Source of the DNA: Bacteroidetes bacterium HGW-Bacteroidetes-1
GTDB lineage: Bacteria; Bacteroidota; Bacteroidia; Bacteroidales; F082
Reading direction: 5' to 3'
Assembly (NCBI GenBank): GCA_002842755.1
Contig: PHDU01000011.1
Span: 17,041-81,040, forward strand
DNA length: 64,000 nt
Below, piece after piece: positions 26,337 to 36,198 of this stretch. The notes beneath the pieces were generated by a model. It ran no database searches and had not been told where the DNA came from. It was given only the letters and a program-made list of their open reading frames with translations. The position numbers were made by a program, and so were the translations under genes. The first letter of the stretch is position 1. Every line of letters begins with the position of its first letter.

Positions 26337-27209
26337 TTATACATCCAAAGCCCGGCTTAAATCTTCCAGACCATTCACCTTTTCCAAATTTGAAGAAAGT
26401 TGATAGGTTTCTATGAGTCCATTGATCATCCTTCGAATAATTGTGAGGTTTGAACATGGAAGAAAATAAGAAGCCTTATGTTCCACTTTCATCTGTCTGA
26501 CATAAAGTTCGATTTCGTTACGGGTAAAAACAGCTCCTTTATTAAAAGGATTGAGATAGAACAAAACATGCTCCTCTGATATCTCTTTCGTTTCATTCTC
26601 AATGATTTCATCCATAAATACCAACACAAAATGTTTTGGAAGATCAACGCCATAAATTGGAATCTTAAGACTCCTTGCTACCAAAATGTATAGCATCCCT
26701 AGTGAAAGCGGATTTCCTTTTTTGGTATCCAACAATTGCTTTAGGTAAAAGTTTTCTGGTGACTGGATATTGGTCGTGTTACCACTAAACTTATTAATAT
26801 CGTATATCACATGATTGATAACCCTGATTTTTTCCAATGGCGTTAAATTTGGATTGAGTTCCATCCAAACTTCCTGAATGATACTGCCAACAATACGTGT
26901 TACCTCATGTATATTAAGATCAGGATACTGGTACCGGGTTACAATTAAAAAGCCTCTTAATAGATCGTTGTAACCAAATTTTGCCCATTCACTCAACTCA
27001 TTGAAAATCTGATGTTGTTGAATATCGTGAATAATTGCAATAATGCGCTGTTGTATTCGATCATCCAAAGACTTCTCCCAGGCTTCCTCAAGGATAGGAA
27101 TTGCTTCGAAGCCGTATGTATAGATCCGATTGCAAACCTGATTGAATAAAAGTTCATCAGGTTCATCCATCAAACTTATTAGCGCCCTTAATTCTTTGTT
27201 ATCTTCCAT
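26337..27209 (-). CDS. SirB1/transglutaminase-like family protein
   Basis: A 290-residue protein matching the SirB1 N-terminal transglutaminase-like family. The N-terminal helical part (about 1-110) is followed by the core segment YLKQLLDTKKGNPLSLGMLYILVARSLKIP (about 155-185) and the conserved LPKHFVLVF (about 195). A position where true transglutaminases have the nucleophilic Cys is occupied by a non-Cys residue in GNPLSLG, so it is probably not a protease or transglutaminase. No C-terminal TPR unit of the longer SirB1 proteins is seen. It may be the last gene of the downstream-facing nadD cluster but is separated from it by about 135 nt. Function unknown. Confidence 0.82.
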   Translation of the reverse strand: MEDNKELRALISLMDEPDELLFNQVCNRIYTYGFEAIPILEEAWEKSLDDRIQQRIIAIIHDIQQHQIFNELSEWAKFGYNDLLRGFLIVTRYQYPDLNIHEVTRIVGSIIQEVWMELNPNLTPLEKIRVINHVIYDINKFSGNTTNIQSPENFYLKQLLDTKKGNPLSLGMLYILVARSLKIPIYGVDLPKHFVLVFMDEIIENETKEISEEHVLFYLNPFNKGAVFTRNEIELYVRQMKVEHKASYFLPCSNLTIIRRMINGLIETYQLSSNLEKVNGLEDLSRALDV

Positions 27210-27344
27210 TGCTTAAAAATGATCTTTTATATAGCATCAAAAACCTTGCCTGAAAAAACTAAATTAACTGAAAATCAAATCAACTGATCAAATCAAATAG
27301 ACCCAGAAAATATAACAAATAAATCAGCCTTTTACTGCTTAAAA

Positions 27345-27929
27345 TTATTCATAGAAGTGCATCGTTGTTATATGCTCGTAAACGTCTTTGGGCAGAAAAA
27401 AACGCATGTCTTTACCTGAAGCAACAGCTCTTCGGATAAAACTTGAAGATAATTCAATTTCTGGGGCATCAACAATTTTTACCGATGGATGTGATATAAG
27501 GGTCCCTCCATCAGCTCCTTTGCGAGGGTAAACAAGCAGGTGATACCCTTCTAGAATTTGTTCATAATTTTTCCATTTGAGGAATGACTCCAGAGCATCC
27601 ATCCCGCAGACAAGAAAAAACTTATATTTTGGATAACGTTCGCTTAATCTCACAAGAGTATCAATAGTGTAGGAAGGACGAGGCAAATGAAACTCTACAT
27701 CACTCACTCTGAACTTCGGATAATCTTCCAGTCCCTTTATTACCATGTCGTAACGATCCTGTTCTGCCAATAGTGACTTTTTGTCTTTTAAGGGGTTTTG
27801 TGGAGAGACGATGAACCAAAGCTCGTGAATTTCCGTAAATTCTACCATGTAATTTGCCAGCATTAAGTGGCCCAGATGGATCGGATTGAAAGACCCAAAA
27901 AACAATCCTACACGTAGTTGATCTATCAT
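27345..27929 (-). CDS. nadD: Nicotinate-nucleotide adenylyltransferase
   Basis: Makes deamido-NAD from nicotinate mononucleotide and ATP. The 194-residue protein shows the nucleotidyltransferase signature GLFFGSFNPIHLGHLMLAN (residues 8-26, with the HxGH motif) and the C-terminal LSSSFIRRAVASGKD (about 160-175, SSxxIR). Typical length. It lies 56 nt downstream of the oxidoreductase gene in the yicC-gmk-oxidoreductase-nadD series. Confidence 0.96.
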   Translation of the reverse strand: MIDQLRVGLFFGSFNPIHLGHLMLANYMVEFTEIHELWFIVSPQNPLKDKKSLLAEQDRYDMVIKGLEDYPKFRVSDVEFHLPRPSYTIDTLVRLSERYPKYKFFLVCGMDALESFLKWKNYEQILEGYHLLVYPRKGADGGTLISHPSVKIVDAPEIELSSSFIRRAVASGKDMRFFLPKDVYEHITTMHFYE

Positions 27930-27985
27930 ATTTCAATTATACAATTTATCTCTAAGATCCTGAAGATCATTCCTTTCTCTTAAGT

Positions 27986-29005
27986 TCAGAATTTTATTAA
28001 CATTTTACCTTTCGACATCGATCCCAGATAATGTTTCAATCCTTGCGCTATTTCTGTGATACCAACCTGAATACCAATTGGGTTTGCCACTTCGCCTGTT
28101 ATAATCATCGCAGCAAGAGAAGCGCTTACCTCATTAATCTGCTTATCACTTCTTTCAGAAAACCATTGATTCAAATTAAACCCTCTGATTGTAAGATCCT
28201 TGAAAATTAACTGCAAAGGATTGATACCAGATAAGCCTTTTCCTGACAGACCACCATATACGATTATTTCAGCTCCTGATGGCAGACTGTTGGCAATCAG
28301 TCCTGTCATATCTCCTGCAACTGCATCAAAAACCAATGAAACACCCATAGCCCTTATACTCTTTTGGAGTTGGCCGTCAAAATCATCCATACCAGAAAAA
28401 AGCACTTCACCAACCTCATTCTGCTTCAATGAGAGAGCTGTCTCATTTTTTCGTACAGTTGCGATGCATTGAATTTGATTTCGTTTTGCCAATGCAAAAA
28501 AGAATTCGGCTACCCGGCTACCTCCTGCATTTATTAAAATTGCCTTGCTTTTCTTTTTAAGTACTTCATCAAAAAGACCCCATGCAGTAAATGGGTTAAT
28601 AAAAAAACAAGCTGCTTGTTCAGTTGTAAGTCTCTCATCAACAATAATCAATTGTTGAGGTTTAGCAATAAAATATTCAGCCCAGGTACCATCCTGATCA
28701 TCCTGAGCAAAACAAGATACCCTTTTTCCAATCCAAAACTTGCCATCAACTCCTTCACCCGCAGCAATAACAATCCCGGCACCTTCAAAACCCGGAACCG
28801 CTGGCAAGCTTTTAACGACATTATAATTGCCTTGCATGAAAGCAATATCTGAAGGATTGCAGGGAGCGGCCAACATATGCAATAGTAACTGTCCCGCCTT
28901 GGGTGCATCAACTGATTTATTAACCACATGTAAACCAAGCAAAGCACGCAGTGTGTTGGCATTATATGCAGGCAATTCAACCGCTTTATAATGAATTGGA
29001 AACAT
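27986..29005 (-). CDS. MDR-family NAD(P)H:quinone oxidoreductase-like protein
   Basis: A 339-residue zinc-independent member of the medium-chain dehydrogenase/reductase superfamily. The N-terminal GroES-like domain contains HMLAAPCNPSDIAFMQGNY (about 45-63) and VPGFEGAGIVIAAGEGV (about 72-90). The Rossmann domain begins at AILINAGGSRVAEFFFALAKR (about 155-175), with a shortened glycine motif. No zinc-ligand cysteines. Similar to enoyl reductases and quinone oxidoreductases; substrate unknown. It sits between gmk and nadD (11 nt after gmk), where Bacteroidota usually have no extra gene. Confidence 0.87.
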   Translation of the reverse strand: MFPIHYKAVELPAYNANTLRALLGLHVVNKSVDAPKAGQLLLHMLAAPCNPSDIAFMQGNYNVVKSLPAVPGFEGAGIVIAAGEGVDGKFWIGKRVSCFAQDDQDGTWAEYFIAKPQQLIIVDERLTTEQAACFFINPFTAWGLFDEVLKKKSKAILINAGGSRVAEFFFALAKRNQIQCIATVRKNETALSLKQNEVGEVLFSGMDDFDGQLQKSIRAMGVSLVFDAVAGDMTGLIANSLPSGAEIIVYGGLSGKGLSGINPLQLIFKDLTIRGFNLNQWFSERSDKQINEVSASLAAMIITGEVANPIGIQVGITEIAQGLKHYLGSMSKGKMLIKF

Positions 29006-29015
29006 TGCTTTAATG

Positions 29016-29591
29016 TTATTTTAAAAACGTTGAAATTAAATGAATAATTTTTGCACGTGCTAAGTTTAAGTCATCATTTACAAAAATTATATCAAATTGA
29101 TCTGCAAATGACATCTCATAACCAGCTTTTTCGATCCTTCTTGAAATACTTTCAATAGAATCGGATGAACGTTTTTGCAGACGCTCTTCTAAAACAGCTA
29201 TTGAAGGAGCCTTAACGAAAATGCTAAGTGCTCTGTCTCCATAATATTTCTTAATATTGAGGCCTCCTATCACATCGACATCGAAAACAACATGATTTCC
29301 AGAAGTTGTAATACGTTCTACCTCACTCAGAAGGGTTCCATAATAAACCCCTTCATACACTTCTTCCCACTCAAGGAATTGTTGCTCTTCAATTTTCTTC
29401 TTAAACGATTCTTTTGAAAGAAAATAATAATCCTTACCGTCAATTTCACCAGGCCTTATGGGTCTGCTTGTTGCTGAAACAGAAAATGAAAGTTCCTTTA
29501 TGTTCGCAAGAAGGTGTTTAACAAGCGTAGTCTTACCAGCTCCGGAAGGTGCTGAGACAATTACTAATTTACCTTGTTTGTGATGCAACAT
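29016..29591 (-). CDS. gmk: Guanylate kinase
   Basis: GMP + ATP gives GDP + ADP. The 191-residue protein begins with P-loop SAPSGAGKTTLVKHLL (about 13-28), then SATSRPIRPGEIDGKDYYFLS (GMP-binding region, about 40-60) and the lid region EWEEVYEGVYYGT (about 75). Length is standard. Follows yicC by 2 nt, a common gene pair in the phylum. Confidence 0.97.
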   Translation of the reverse strand: MLHHKQGKLVIVSAPSGAGKTTLVKHLLANIKELSFSVSATSRPIRPGEIDGKDYYFLSKESFKKKIEEQQFLEWEEVYEGVYYGTLLSEVERITTSGNHVVFDVDVIGGLNIKKYYGDRALSIFVKAPSIAVLEERLQKRSSDSIESISRRIEKAGYEMSFADQFDIIFVNDDLNLARAKIIHLISTFLK

Positions 29592-29593
29592 AA

Positions 29594-30466
29594 TTATAAA
29601 ACATTGAAAAGTTGTTCTTTTATTTTTTCCAGTTCATCCTTCATTTGCACTACAATTCGCTGCATTCCGGCATCATTGGCTTTTGAACCAAGTGTGTTTA
29701 TTTCACGTCCAATTTCCTGCGTAATAAACCCTAATTTCTTTCCGGCATAATCATCATTGATTGACTCAGAAAAATATTCGCAATGTAATTTTAGCCTCAC
29801 TTTTTCCTCACTTATATCCAACTTTTCTATGTAATAAATCAACTCCTGTTCAAACCTGTTGGGATCGAATTTTGCAGGGTCAGCTATTTCTATGGCATTC
29901 TTATAAAGTCTGTTTTTTAAAGTATCGATACGTTGATTTTCAAAGGGTTCAACCTCATCCAATAACTGCAGTATTAAACCAACACGTGGAAGCATGTCGC
30001 GAAGCAACACTTGCCCTTCCTGAATTCTAAACGCATCAAACTCCTTTAATGCTTCCTGAGAAACGCTTACCAATACTTCGTAAAAATCGTCAGGAAAAAC
30101 CGTATCAGCTGTAGCGAAAAAGCCCGGAAATCTTGTTAATACTGAGGCAGCATCTTCAGGCATTTTGAATTGTAAATCCCAGGCTAATTCCTGTAATTGG
30201 GCATAAGCAGCAGCAGCAGCTTGTTTATCAATACGGCCTGCCTTTTTCTGATCAATATCTTCGATGCTTACATTAAAATCTACTTTCCCACGCTGAATGG
30301 TGTCAGCAAGTTTATTTCTAAGATCAAACTCCATTTTTTTCAGATCGGCTGGCAATCTCATTGCTAAATCTAATTGCTTACTGTTTAAGGCTTTTATTTC
30401 AATAGTTAGTTTTTTTCCATCTGCTATTTTCTGCATTTTGCCGTATCCAGTCATCGAACGAATCAT
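29594..30466 (-). CDS. yicC: YicC family endoribonuclease
   Basis: Member of the YicC/YloC family, reported to be an endoribonuclease involved in sRNA decay in E. coli. The 290-residue protein starts with MIRSMTGYGK, the invariant family N terminus. It also has the middle PADLKKMEFDLRNKLADTIQRGKVD and C-terminal KKLGFITQEIGREINTLGSKAND. Start ATG 30466 is chosen over 30499 both because of the family N terminus and because a -7 element lies at 30486-30493. First gene of yicC-gmk-oxidoreductase-nadD. Confidence 0.94.
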   Translation of the reverse strand: MIRSMTGYGKMQKIADGKKLTIEIKALNSKQLDLAMRLPADLKKMEFDLRNKLADTIQRGKVDFNVSIEDIDQKKAGRIDKQAAAAAYAQLQELAWDLQFKMPEDAASVLTRFPGFFATADTVFPDDFYEVLVSVSQEALKEFDAFRIQEGQVLLRDMLPRVGLILQLLDEVEPFENQRIDTLKNRLYKNAIEIADPAKFDPNRFEQELIYYIEKLDISEEKVRLKLHCEYFSESINDDYAGKKLGFITQEIGREINTLGSKANDAGMQRIVVQMKDELEKIKEQLFNVL

Positions 30467-30485
30467 AGCTGTATCATTTTTTTTA

Positions 30486-30493
30486 CAAAGATA
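30486..30493 (-). promoter_or_regulatory. -7 promoter element for the yicC-gmk operon
   Basis: Minus strand TATCTTTG, 20 nt upstream of ATG 30466; excludes the longer in-frame start at 30499. Confidence 0.6.
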
Positions 30494-30585
30494 GACCATT
30501 AAGGCGAATTGAAAAATACCTATAAAAAAGTATGTTTTTTTATTCTTATGTTCAAAACAATGATTAAAAAAAAATGTAATATTGC

Positions 30586-32052
30586 ATGAGCATGATTAAA
30601 AACTGGAAAATTTATTTGCTGGGATTATTAACCCTATCAGCTTCTAGGGCCTTTGCCGAAAATGATATAAGGCTAATTGACAGTTTAAATCAATTAATCT
30701 CTGTTCAAACAGGCTCAGAAAGGCTGCAAACATTGCTTGCCCTATCAGAAGCATATCGTATTGTTTCGTATGACAAGAGCATGAAAACTGGATGGGAAGC
30801 CCTCACCTATGCTGATGAACAAGGATTTCATGAACTTAAGGCTTTAGTCTTAAAATCGTTGGGGCAAAGTGCGCAACATACTGGCGATTATGATCTTGCC
30901 AATGCGTATTTTGAGAAGGCTTTGGAAGCTTATGAATACATTGGAAACAAAAAGGGAATTGCTGACATTCACATTTTAAAAGGTATTTTGCTTCAAAACA
31001 CATCTGAATACGAAGTTTCAATTCAACACTTACAACAGGCAATCTCAATTGCCAATGATTTGAAAAACGACACTATCTTTTTTGCGGCTACCAATGGTCT
31101 TGGTGCATCCTACTATGAGACGGGTAAATTTAATGAGGCGATGGATGCATATTATCAAGTACAGATTCTATCAAAAAAAATGGGAGATACGCTAAAACTT
31201 GGTATAAGTTTAATGAATTCAGGAATGATATACTGGCAATGGGATCAAAACAACAAGGCAATTGATTATTTAAAACAAGCACTTGAAATTTTCGAAACTC
31301 AAAACTCTTTTGAAAACTTATCAATGGCATATAACAATTTGGGTCTGATTTACTTTAATGACAAAAACGAACCTGATACCGCGTATTTGTATTTTAATAA
31401 ATCACTTGCTATTCGTGAAACATTAGGCAATCCGATTTCTATTGCCAATGTACTCCTCAACATGGCAAATGTATACAGTAGCAAAGATAATTTTGAAAAG
31501 GCTGAGCCTGTTTATTTTAGAGCGCTTCAAATATATGAGTCATCAACATTTATTCAAGGAATCATTCGTGCTTTCTACCACCTGGGTGAAGCTTATTACA
31601 AGGCAAAAAAATATGAATTATCAATTGTTTATCTCGAAAAATGCCTTAATAAAGCCAACCAATACAACATAAGCTATTATAATACAATAACTTCTGAGTT
31701 GTTAATGAAAAACTTTATAGCAACAAATGATTTTCCATCTTTTTTAAAATATTTTGAGATTTTCAAAGTTGAACATGATTCACTTGTCAAACAGAATAAC
31801 CAACTTCTCGATAGCGAATCTGATTTCAAATACAAACTATTGGAATTGTATCCTCGTTTGACGGAACTTGAAGCTGAAAACAAAAGGTTGGCTGATCAAA
31901 CCCGATTTTACAATTATATTTTTGCTTCAATAATTGGAATTTTGGGGTTCGCCCTCTTCGGATTGTTGCTTTACAAGATGATAACCCTAATTAAAAAGAA
32001 TAATAAAAGCAAAGAAGAACAAAGATTGATTGCAAAGGCAATTGATGATTAA
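30586..32052 (+). CDS. Membrane TPR protein lacking a kinase domain
   Basis: A 488-residue protein with a signal sequence or anchor (about 8-24). About eight tetratricopeptide repeats follow (about 40-360, for example ALGQSAQHTGDYDLANAYFEKALEAY-type units), then a coiled stretch and one membrane helix (about 440-462). It ends only ~25 residues later in a basic/acidic tail (KKNNKSKEEQ). In related Bacteroidota sensors a HisKA/HATPase kinase follows this helix; here the next 54 nt lead directly to a LytTR regulator gene. So it looks like a kinase-less periplasmic TPR sensor acting with the regulator. ATG 30592 is an alternative start. Confidence 0.82.
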   Translation: MSMIKNWKIYLLGLLTLSASRAFAENDIRLIDSLNQLISVQTGSERLQTLLALSEAYRIVSYDKSMKTGWEALTYADEQGFHELKALVLKSLGQSAQHTGDYDLANAYFEKALEAYEYIGNKKGIADIHILKGILLQNTSEYEVSIQHLQQAISIANDLKNDTIFFAATNGLGASYYETGKFNEAMDAYYQVQILSKKMGDTLKLGISLMNSGMIYWQWDQNNKAIDYLKQALEIFETQNSFENLSMAYNNLGLIYFNDKNEPDTAYLYFNKSLAIRETLGNPISIANVLLNMANVYSSKDNFEKAEPVYFRALQIYESSTFIQGIIRAFYHLGEAYYKAKKYELSIVYLEKCLNKANQYNISYYNTITSELLMKNFIATNDFPSFLKYFEIFKVEHDSLVKQNNQLLDSESDFKYKLLELYPRLTELEAENKRLADQTRFYNYIFASIIGILGFALFGLLLYKMITLIKKNNKSKEEQRLIAKAIDD

Positions 32053-32105
32053 TAATCAAAATTTTGAATATTTTGAGCAGATAGCAATGCTTAAGAAAAA
32101 CAGCT

Positions 32106-32855
32106 ATGATACGAACTATTATTATTGACGATGAAGAAAGTTCCAGATATGTTATTCGTTACATTATTGAAGGAAATTGCCCTGATATTGAAATAGTTGG
32201 AGAGGCAGACGGAGTATCAAGTGGGATCAAACTTATCAACGAAACATCGCCTGAGCTCGTTTTATTGGATATCCAACTATCCGATGGTACAGGTTTCGAT
32301 TTACTCAGGCAGTTGGACATGGTAAAGTTTAAACTGATCTTTATAACCGCCTATGAACGCTATGCAATAGATGCGTTTAAATTTAGCGCACTGAATTATT
32401 TACTCAAACCTGTTGATGCACATGAATTACGTGAATCACTTGCAATGGCAATTAAATCTATTGATTATGAATCTCTTGGTCTAAAGCTAAATGCTTATTT
32501 TCAAAATCTGACTCCAGATTTTGAAAATAGAAAAAAGATTGTTCTACAATCAGCTTCAGGCGTTTTTCTGATCAATATTACCGATATTATTCGCTGCGAA
32601 TCAATCGACGATCAAACACGCTTTATATTAACCTATGGAGAAGAAATTATCATTAATAAGCCACTGAAAGAGTATGTCAATCTTTTTTCAAATATCCATT
32701 TTTTCAGACTCAGTTCTAACTACCTGATTAACCTAAAGCACGTGGTTCGATTCGACCCTTCCGAGGCAAGCAATATTGTTATGACTGACTATGCTCTGAT
32801 TCCTTTTACTCTAAACAAAAAAGACAATTTCGTAAAAGCACTCAAAAAACTTTAA
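32106..32855 (+). CDS. LytTR-type response regulator
   Basis: A 249-residue DNA-binding response regulator. The receiver domain (1-120) has acidic residues in IIIDDEESS, the phospho-acceptor Asp in LVLLDIQLSDGTG (about 54), Thr/Ala in FITAYERYA and Lys in LLKPVD. The LytTR domain (about 140-249) contains RCESIDDQTRFILTYG and FFRLSSNYLINLKHV. Many family members have RxHxSYLIN at the latter place; here the His position is Ser. Follows the TPR membrane protein; the two probably form a signalling pair. The phospholipase-D-type gene follows 10 nt later, perhaps as a target or co-transcribed effector. Confidence 0.93.
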   Translation: MIRTIIIDDEESSRYVIRYIIEGNCPDIEIVGEADGVSSGIKLINETSPELVLLDIQLSDGTGFDLLRQLDMVKFKLIFITAYERYAIDAFKFSALNYLLKPVDAHELRESLAMAIKSIDYESLGLKLNAYFQNLTPDFENRKKIVLQSASGVFLINITDIIRCESIDDQTRFILTYGEEIIINKPLKEYVNLFSNIHFFRLSSNYLINLKHVVRFDPSEASNIVMTDYALIPFTLNKKDNFVKALKKL

Positions 32856-32865
32856 AAATCTTTTC

Positions 32866-33942
32866 ATGTCTCAACAATCTGAAACATATCATCTTTTTGC
32901 AGATCCAACCAGATACTATGATGCAATGCTTGAGGATATTGAGAAAGCACGGGACTATATTTACATTGAGACCTACCGAATTGGAAATGATACAATTGGC
33001 AGGAGGTTTAACAACCTGCTTGCTAAAAAAGCTAAAGATGGAATTGAAGTTAAAATCTTAATTGATGCTTGGGGAGGATCGTCCGTCATTAGTAGTTTTT
33101 TCCATGAGCTGATTCAAAACGGAGGCGTGGTCAGGTTTTTTGAAAAAATTAAATATAACAGTGACATTTTCACCCGTGCTCATCGCCGTAATCATCGAAA
33201 AATAATCGTCATCGATGATGAGATAACGTATATCGGTTCTTCTAATCTCACAGGATACAACATACATTGGCGTGAATCGGTGCTAAGGATAAAAGGAAAT
33301 CTTAGTCTGCCCTTCAAAAAAGTTTTTCGTCAGGATTTCAATATATACAACAAATATATTTTTGATAAAGCCAACTATATACGCCTTATACGGCACAATC
33401 AATTTGAAATAATACGCGACATGCCATCAATCACGCGGCAGCGTATTATGAAAAAATATATCCAACTAATTAGAAATGCAGAAAAAACTATAACCATTGA
33501 AACCCCCTATTTTTTACCTGGTTTCAAACTGCGCAAAGTATTGATTGATGCTGTCAAGCGAGGTGTAGAAGTTAAAGTAATCATCCCAGTACGCTCCGAC
33601 GTTGGACTCGTAGACATTTTAAGAAATAAATATCTTGGCCTTCTATTCACTTCAGGAATTCAGATTCTGCTTTACAATCCACATAACCTTCACTCAAAAT
33701 TATTGTTCATCGACAATCATACATTCAGTATTGGCTCACCCAATTTTGATTACAGAAGCTTCAGGTATATGTATGAAATCATACTTCTTGGAAATGAGCC
33801 ATCCATTGCTGATCAAATCAAGGAACATATCTCGACTACCATTGGCCAAACATCAATGTTCAATTATGAACAATGGAAACGCAGGTCTTTAATAAACAAA
33901 TTTTTCGAATGGATATTACTTCCTTTTCGTCATCTGCTGTAA
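32866..33942 (+). CDS. Phospholipase D-type protein (cardiolipin synthase-like)
   Basis: A 358-residue protein with two HKD motifs: NHRKIIVIDDE...GSSN (about 106-125) and LHSKLLFIDN...GSPNFDYRS (about 275-300). Both carry the full HxKx4D triad, so the enzyme should be active. Cardiolipin synthases of the ClsB type lack the N-terminal membrane helices of ClsA; this protein also lacks them and has a basic C-terminal tail (KRRSLINKFFEWILLPFRHLL) that may associate with the membrane. Likely phospholipid transesterification; nuclease function is less likely. In the same transcript as the LytTR regulator. Confidence 0.87.
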   Translation: MSQQSETYHLFADPTRYYDAMLEDIEKARDYIYIETYRIGNDTIGRRFNNLLAKKAKDGIEVKILIDAWGGSSVISSFFHELIQNGGVVRFFEKIKYNSDIFTRAHRRNHRKIIVIDDEITYIGSSNLTGYNIHWRESVLRIKGNLSLPFKKVFRQDFNIYNKYIFDKANYIRLIRHNQFEIIRDMPSITRQRIMKKYIQLIRNAEKTITIETPYFLPGFKLRKVLIDAVKRGVEVKVIIPVRSDVGLVDILRNKYLGLLFTSGIQILLYNPHNLHSKLLFIDNHTFSIGSPNFDYRSFRYMYEIILLGNEPSIADQIKEHISTTIGQTSMFNYEQWKRRSLINKFFEWILLPFRHLL

Positions 33943-34010
33943 TGCAGCATCTAAGATAATTTTTGGTTTTTTTCTGAAACGCCCCATTTCACTATATCGA
34001 ATACATTTAG

Positions 34011-34018
34011 TACTTTTG
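34011..34018 (+). promoter_or_regulatory. -7 promoter element for rocD
   Basis: TACTTTTG, full consensus match; predicted leader about 55 nt. Confidence 0.55.
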
Positions 34019-34079
34019 CAAGTATATTGTTATTTTTATAACACATTAAATTTTATAAAAACCCTAAATCGTACACAAC

Positions 34080-35312
34080 ATGAAGGAGACAATGACCTCT
34101 CAACTGGCAATTGAACTTGAAGACAAGTATGGAGCACATAATTATCATCCGCTACCTGTAGTTTTATCCAAAGGTGAAGGCGCGAAAGTGTGGGATGTGG
34201 AAGGCAAGGAGTACTTTGATTTTCTTTCTGCTTACTCCGCAGTCAATCAGGGTCACTGCAACCCTAAAATCATCAGTGCCCTCATTGATCAGGCAAAAAT
34301 ACTCACGCTTACATCCAGAGCTTTTTACAATGACACATTGGGTGTTTATGAGAAATTTGCCACCACATTCTTCGGGTATGACAAAATTTTACCCATGAAT
34401 ACTGGTGCCGAAGGAGATGAAACCGCATTAAAACTATGCCGCAAATGGGCTTATACAAAGAAGGGAGTACCGGAAAATCAGGCGAAAATAATTGTATGCG
34501 AAAATAATTTCCATGGGCGCACCATCACTGTCATCAGCATGTCAACCGACCCCGATTCGAGAGGTGGATTTGGCCCTTTCACTCCCGGTTTTATAACCAT
34601 ACCTTACAACGATATTCCTGCATTGGAAAAAGCTTTGGAAGATCCTAATGTTGCAGGTTTTCTGGTTGAACCAATTCAGGGAGAGGCTGGGGTTTTTGTT
34701 CCGGATGATGGTTACTTAAGCAAAGCATATGCATTGTGCAAAGCAAAAAACGTTTTGTTTATTGCCGATGAAGTACAGACAGGAATCGCTCGTACCGGAA
34801 AACTTCTCGCATGTGATCATGAAAATGTTCGACCTGATATATTGATACTTGGCAAAGCGCTTTCCGGAGGAGTTTATCCAATCTCAGCAGTTCTGGCTGA
34901 TGATGAGATTATGCTTTGCATCAAACCTGGTGAGCATGGTTCAACTTTTGGCGGTAATCCAATGGCAGCACGTGTTGCTGTTGCTGCTCTTGAAGTTGTT
35001 AAGGAAGAAGATCTTGCCGGCAAAGCTGAGTATCTTGGTAAAATATTCCGGGCTGAAATGTCTAAACTTATTGAAGAAACTACATTGGTTAAAAAAGTGC
35101 GAGGAAAAGGGCTGCTTAACGCAATCATTGTAAATGACACAGAAGATAGTCAAACAGCATGGAATATTTGTATGAAAATGGCTGAAAATGGAGTTCTTGC
35201 TAAACCAACCCATGGCAACATCATCCGTTTTGCACCTCCTTTGGTCATTACTGAAGATCAACTTTATGACGCAATTAGTCGTATTAAAAAATCTATTCTT
35301 TCGTTTTGTTGA
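34080..35312 (+). CDS. rocD: Ornithine--oxo-acid transaminase
   Basis: PLP-dependent class III aminotransferase converting ornithine to glutamate semialdehyde. The 410-residue protein starts in the typical ornithine aminotransferase manner ([47 protein letters not shown]). It also has [13 protein letters not shown] (cofactor phosphate site), [15 protein letters not shown] (Asp for the pyridine N) and [12 protein letters not shown] with the Schiff-base Lys. Substrate call rests on overall similarity. Monocistronic, bounded downstream by a bidirectional terminator. Confidence 0.93.
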   Translation: MKETMTSQLAIELEDKYGAHNYHPLPVVLSKGEGAKVWDVEGKEYFDFLSAYSAVNQGHCNPKIISALIDQAKILTLTSRAFYNDTLGVYEKFATTFFGYDKILPMNTGAEGDETALKLCRKWAYTKKGVPENQAKIIVCENNFHGRTITVISMSTDPDSRGGFGPFTPGFITIPYNDIPALEKALEDPNVAGFLVEPIQGEAGVFVPDDGYLSKAYALCKAKNVLFIADEVQTGIARTGKLLACDHENVRPDILILGKALSGGVYPISAVLADDEIMLCIKPGEHGSTFGGNPMAARVAVAALEVVKEEDLAGKAEYLGKIFRAEMSKLIEETTLVKKVRGKGLLNAIIVNDTEDSQTAWNICMKMAENGVLAKPTHGNIIRFAPPLVITEDQLYDAISRIKKSILSFC

Positions 35313-35385
35313 TCGTTATCAAATTATATGAATTTTGCTTTAATCTTTTATCATATTACGCTGCAAAAACTTATACAGAAATTAA

Positions 35386-35419
35386 AAAACGGCATTTGTA
35401 TGAAATCAAATGCCGTTTT
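35386..35419. terminator. Bidirectional terminator between rocD and sodB
   Basis: AAAACGGCATTTG (35386-35398) and CAAATGCCGTTTT (35407-35419) form a perfect 13-bp stem with an 8-nt loop. A-rich and T-rich flanks make it work on both strands for the convergent genes. Confidence 0.9.
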
Positions 35420-35474
35420 CTTTTAAAATCTTGTTTATAAGTGCCAGATATAGATTATTCGCTTTCTAATAAAT

Positions 35475-36098
35475 TTATAATGCTGCTTGATAATTTTTTG
35501 AAACCTGATCCCAGTTGATTACATTCCAAAATGCTGAGACATAATCAGGGCGCTTGTTTTGATATTTTAAATAGTAAGCATGTTCCCACACATCAAGATT
35601 CAGAATAGGTGTGCCGGCACAATCTGCAATATCCATCAGTGGATTATCCTGATTAGCCGTTGAACAAACCGCGAGGCTTTTATCAGCTTTTACACAAAGC
35701 CATGCCCATCCACTGCCAAAACGGGTTTTTGCAGCATTGTTAAACAACTCCTGAAATTGTTCAAATGAACCAAAGGATTTGACAATAGCATCAGCCAAAA
35801 TACCTTCAGGTTTTCCGCCTCCATTGGGTGACATAACATTCCAAAAAAGGTCATGGTTAAAATGACCACCGCCATGATTGCGCACCGCAACTGGATGCTT
35901 ACTGATATTGGCAAACAATTCGGGCAAAGTATGATCACCCATTGGACTGTCTTTTACAGCAGCTTTCAAATTATCAAAATAGGCCTTATGATGCCTCGAA
36001 TGGTGAATTTCCATGGTCATTGCATCGATATGCGGCTCCAAAGCTGCGTAATCATAAGGTAATGCCGGAAATTGAAGTTGGTTTACTGTTAAACTCAT
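35475..36098 (-). CDS. sodB: Superoxide dismutase (Fe/Mn type)
   Basis: Disproportionates superoxide; cytoplasmic. The 207-residue protein has all four metal ligands in the usual contexts: [16 protein letters not shown] (first His), [11 protein letters not shown] (second His, about 77-87), and [20 protein letters not shown] (Asp and third His, about 165-184). Metal choice (Fe or Mn) is not decided by what I can see. ATG 36098 is chosen over 36140 because the -7 element at 36127-36134 lies between them. Confidence 0.96.
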   Translation of the reverse strand: MSLTVNQLQFPALPYDYAALEPHIDAMTMEIHHSRHHKAYFDNLKAAVKDSPMGDHTLPELFANISKHPVAVRNHGGGHFNHDLFWNVMSPNGGGKPEGILADAIVKSFGSFEQFQELFNNAAKTRFGSGWAWLCVKADKSLAVCSTANQDNPLMDIADCAGTPILNLDVWEHAYYLKYQNKRPDYVSAFWNVINWDQVSKNYQAAL

Positions 36099-36126
36099 AA
36101 TCGAATGTTTTAAGTTATTAATAGCG

Positions 36127-36134
36127 CAAAAATA
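36127..36134 (-). promoter_or_regulatory. -7 promoter element for sodB
   Basis: Minus strand TATTTTTG, 29 nt upstream of ATG 36098. Confidence 0.55.
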
Positions 36135-36198
36135 CCACACTATTTAGAATTGTTTTAAATTATAGTACAAACTTTAAACAAAATTAACAACTGAATGT

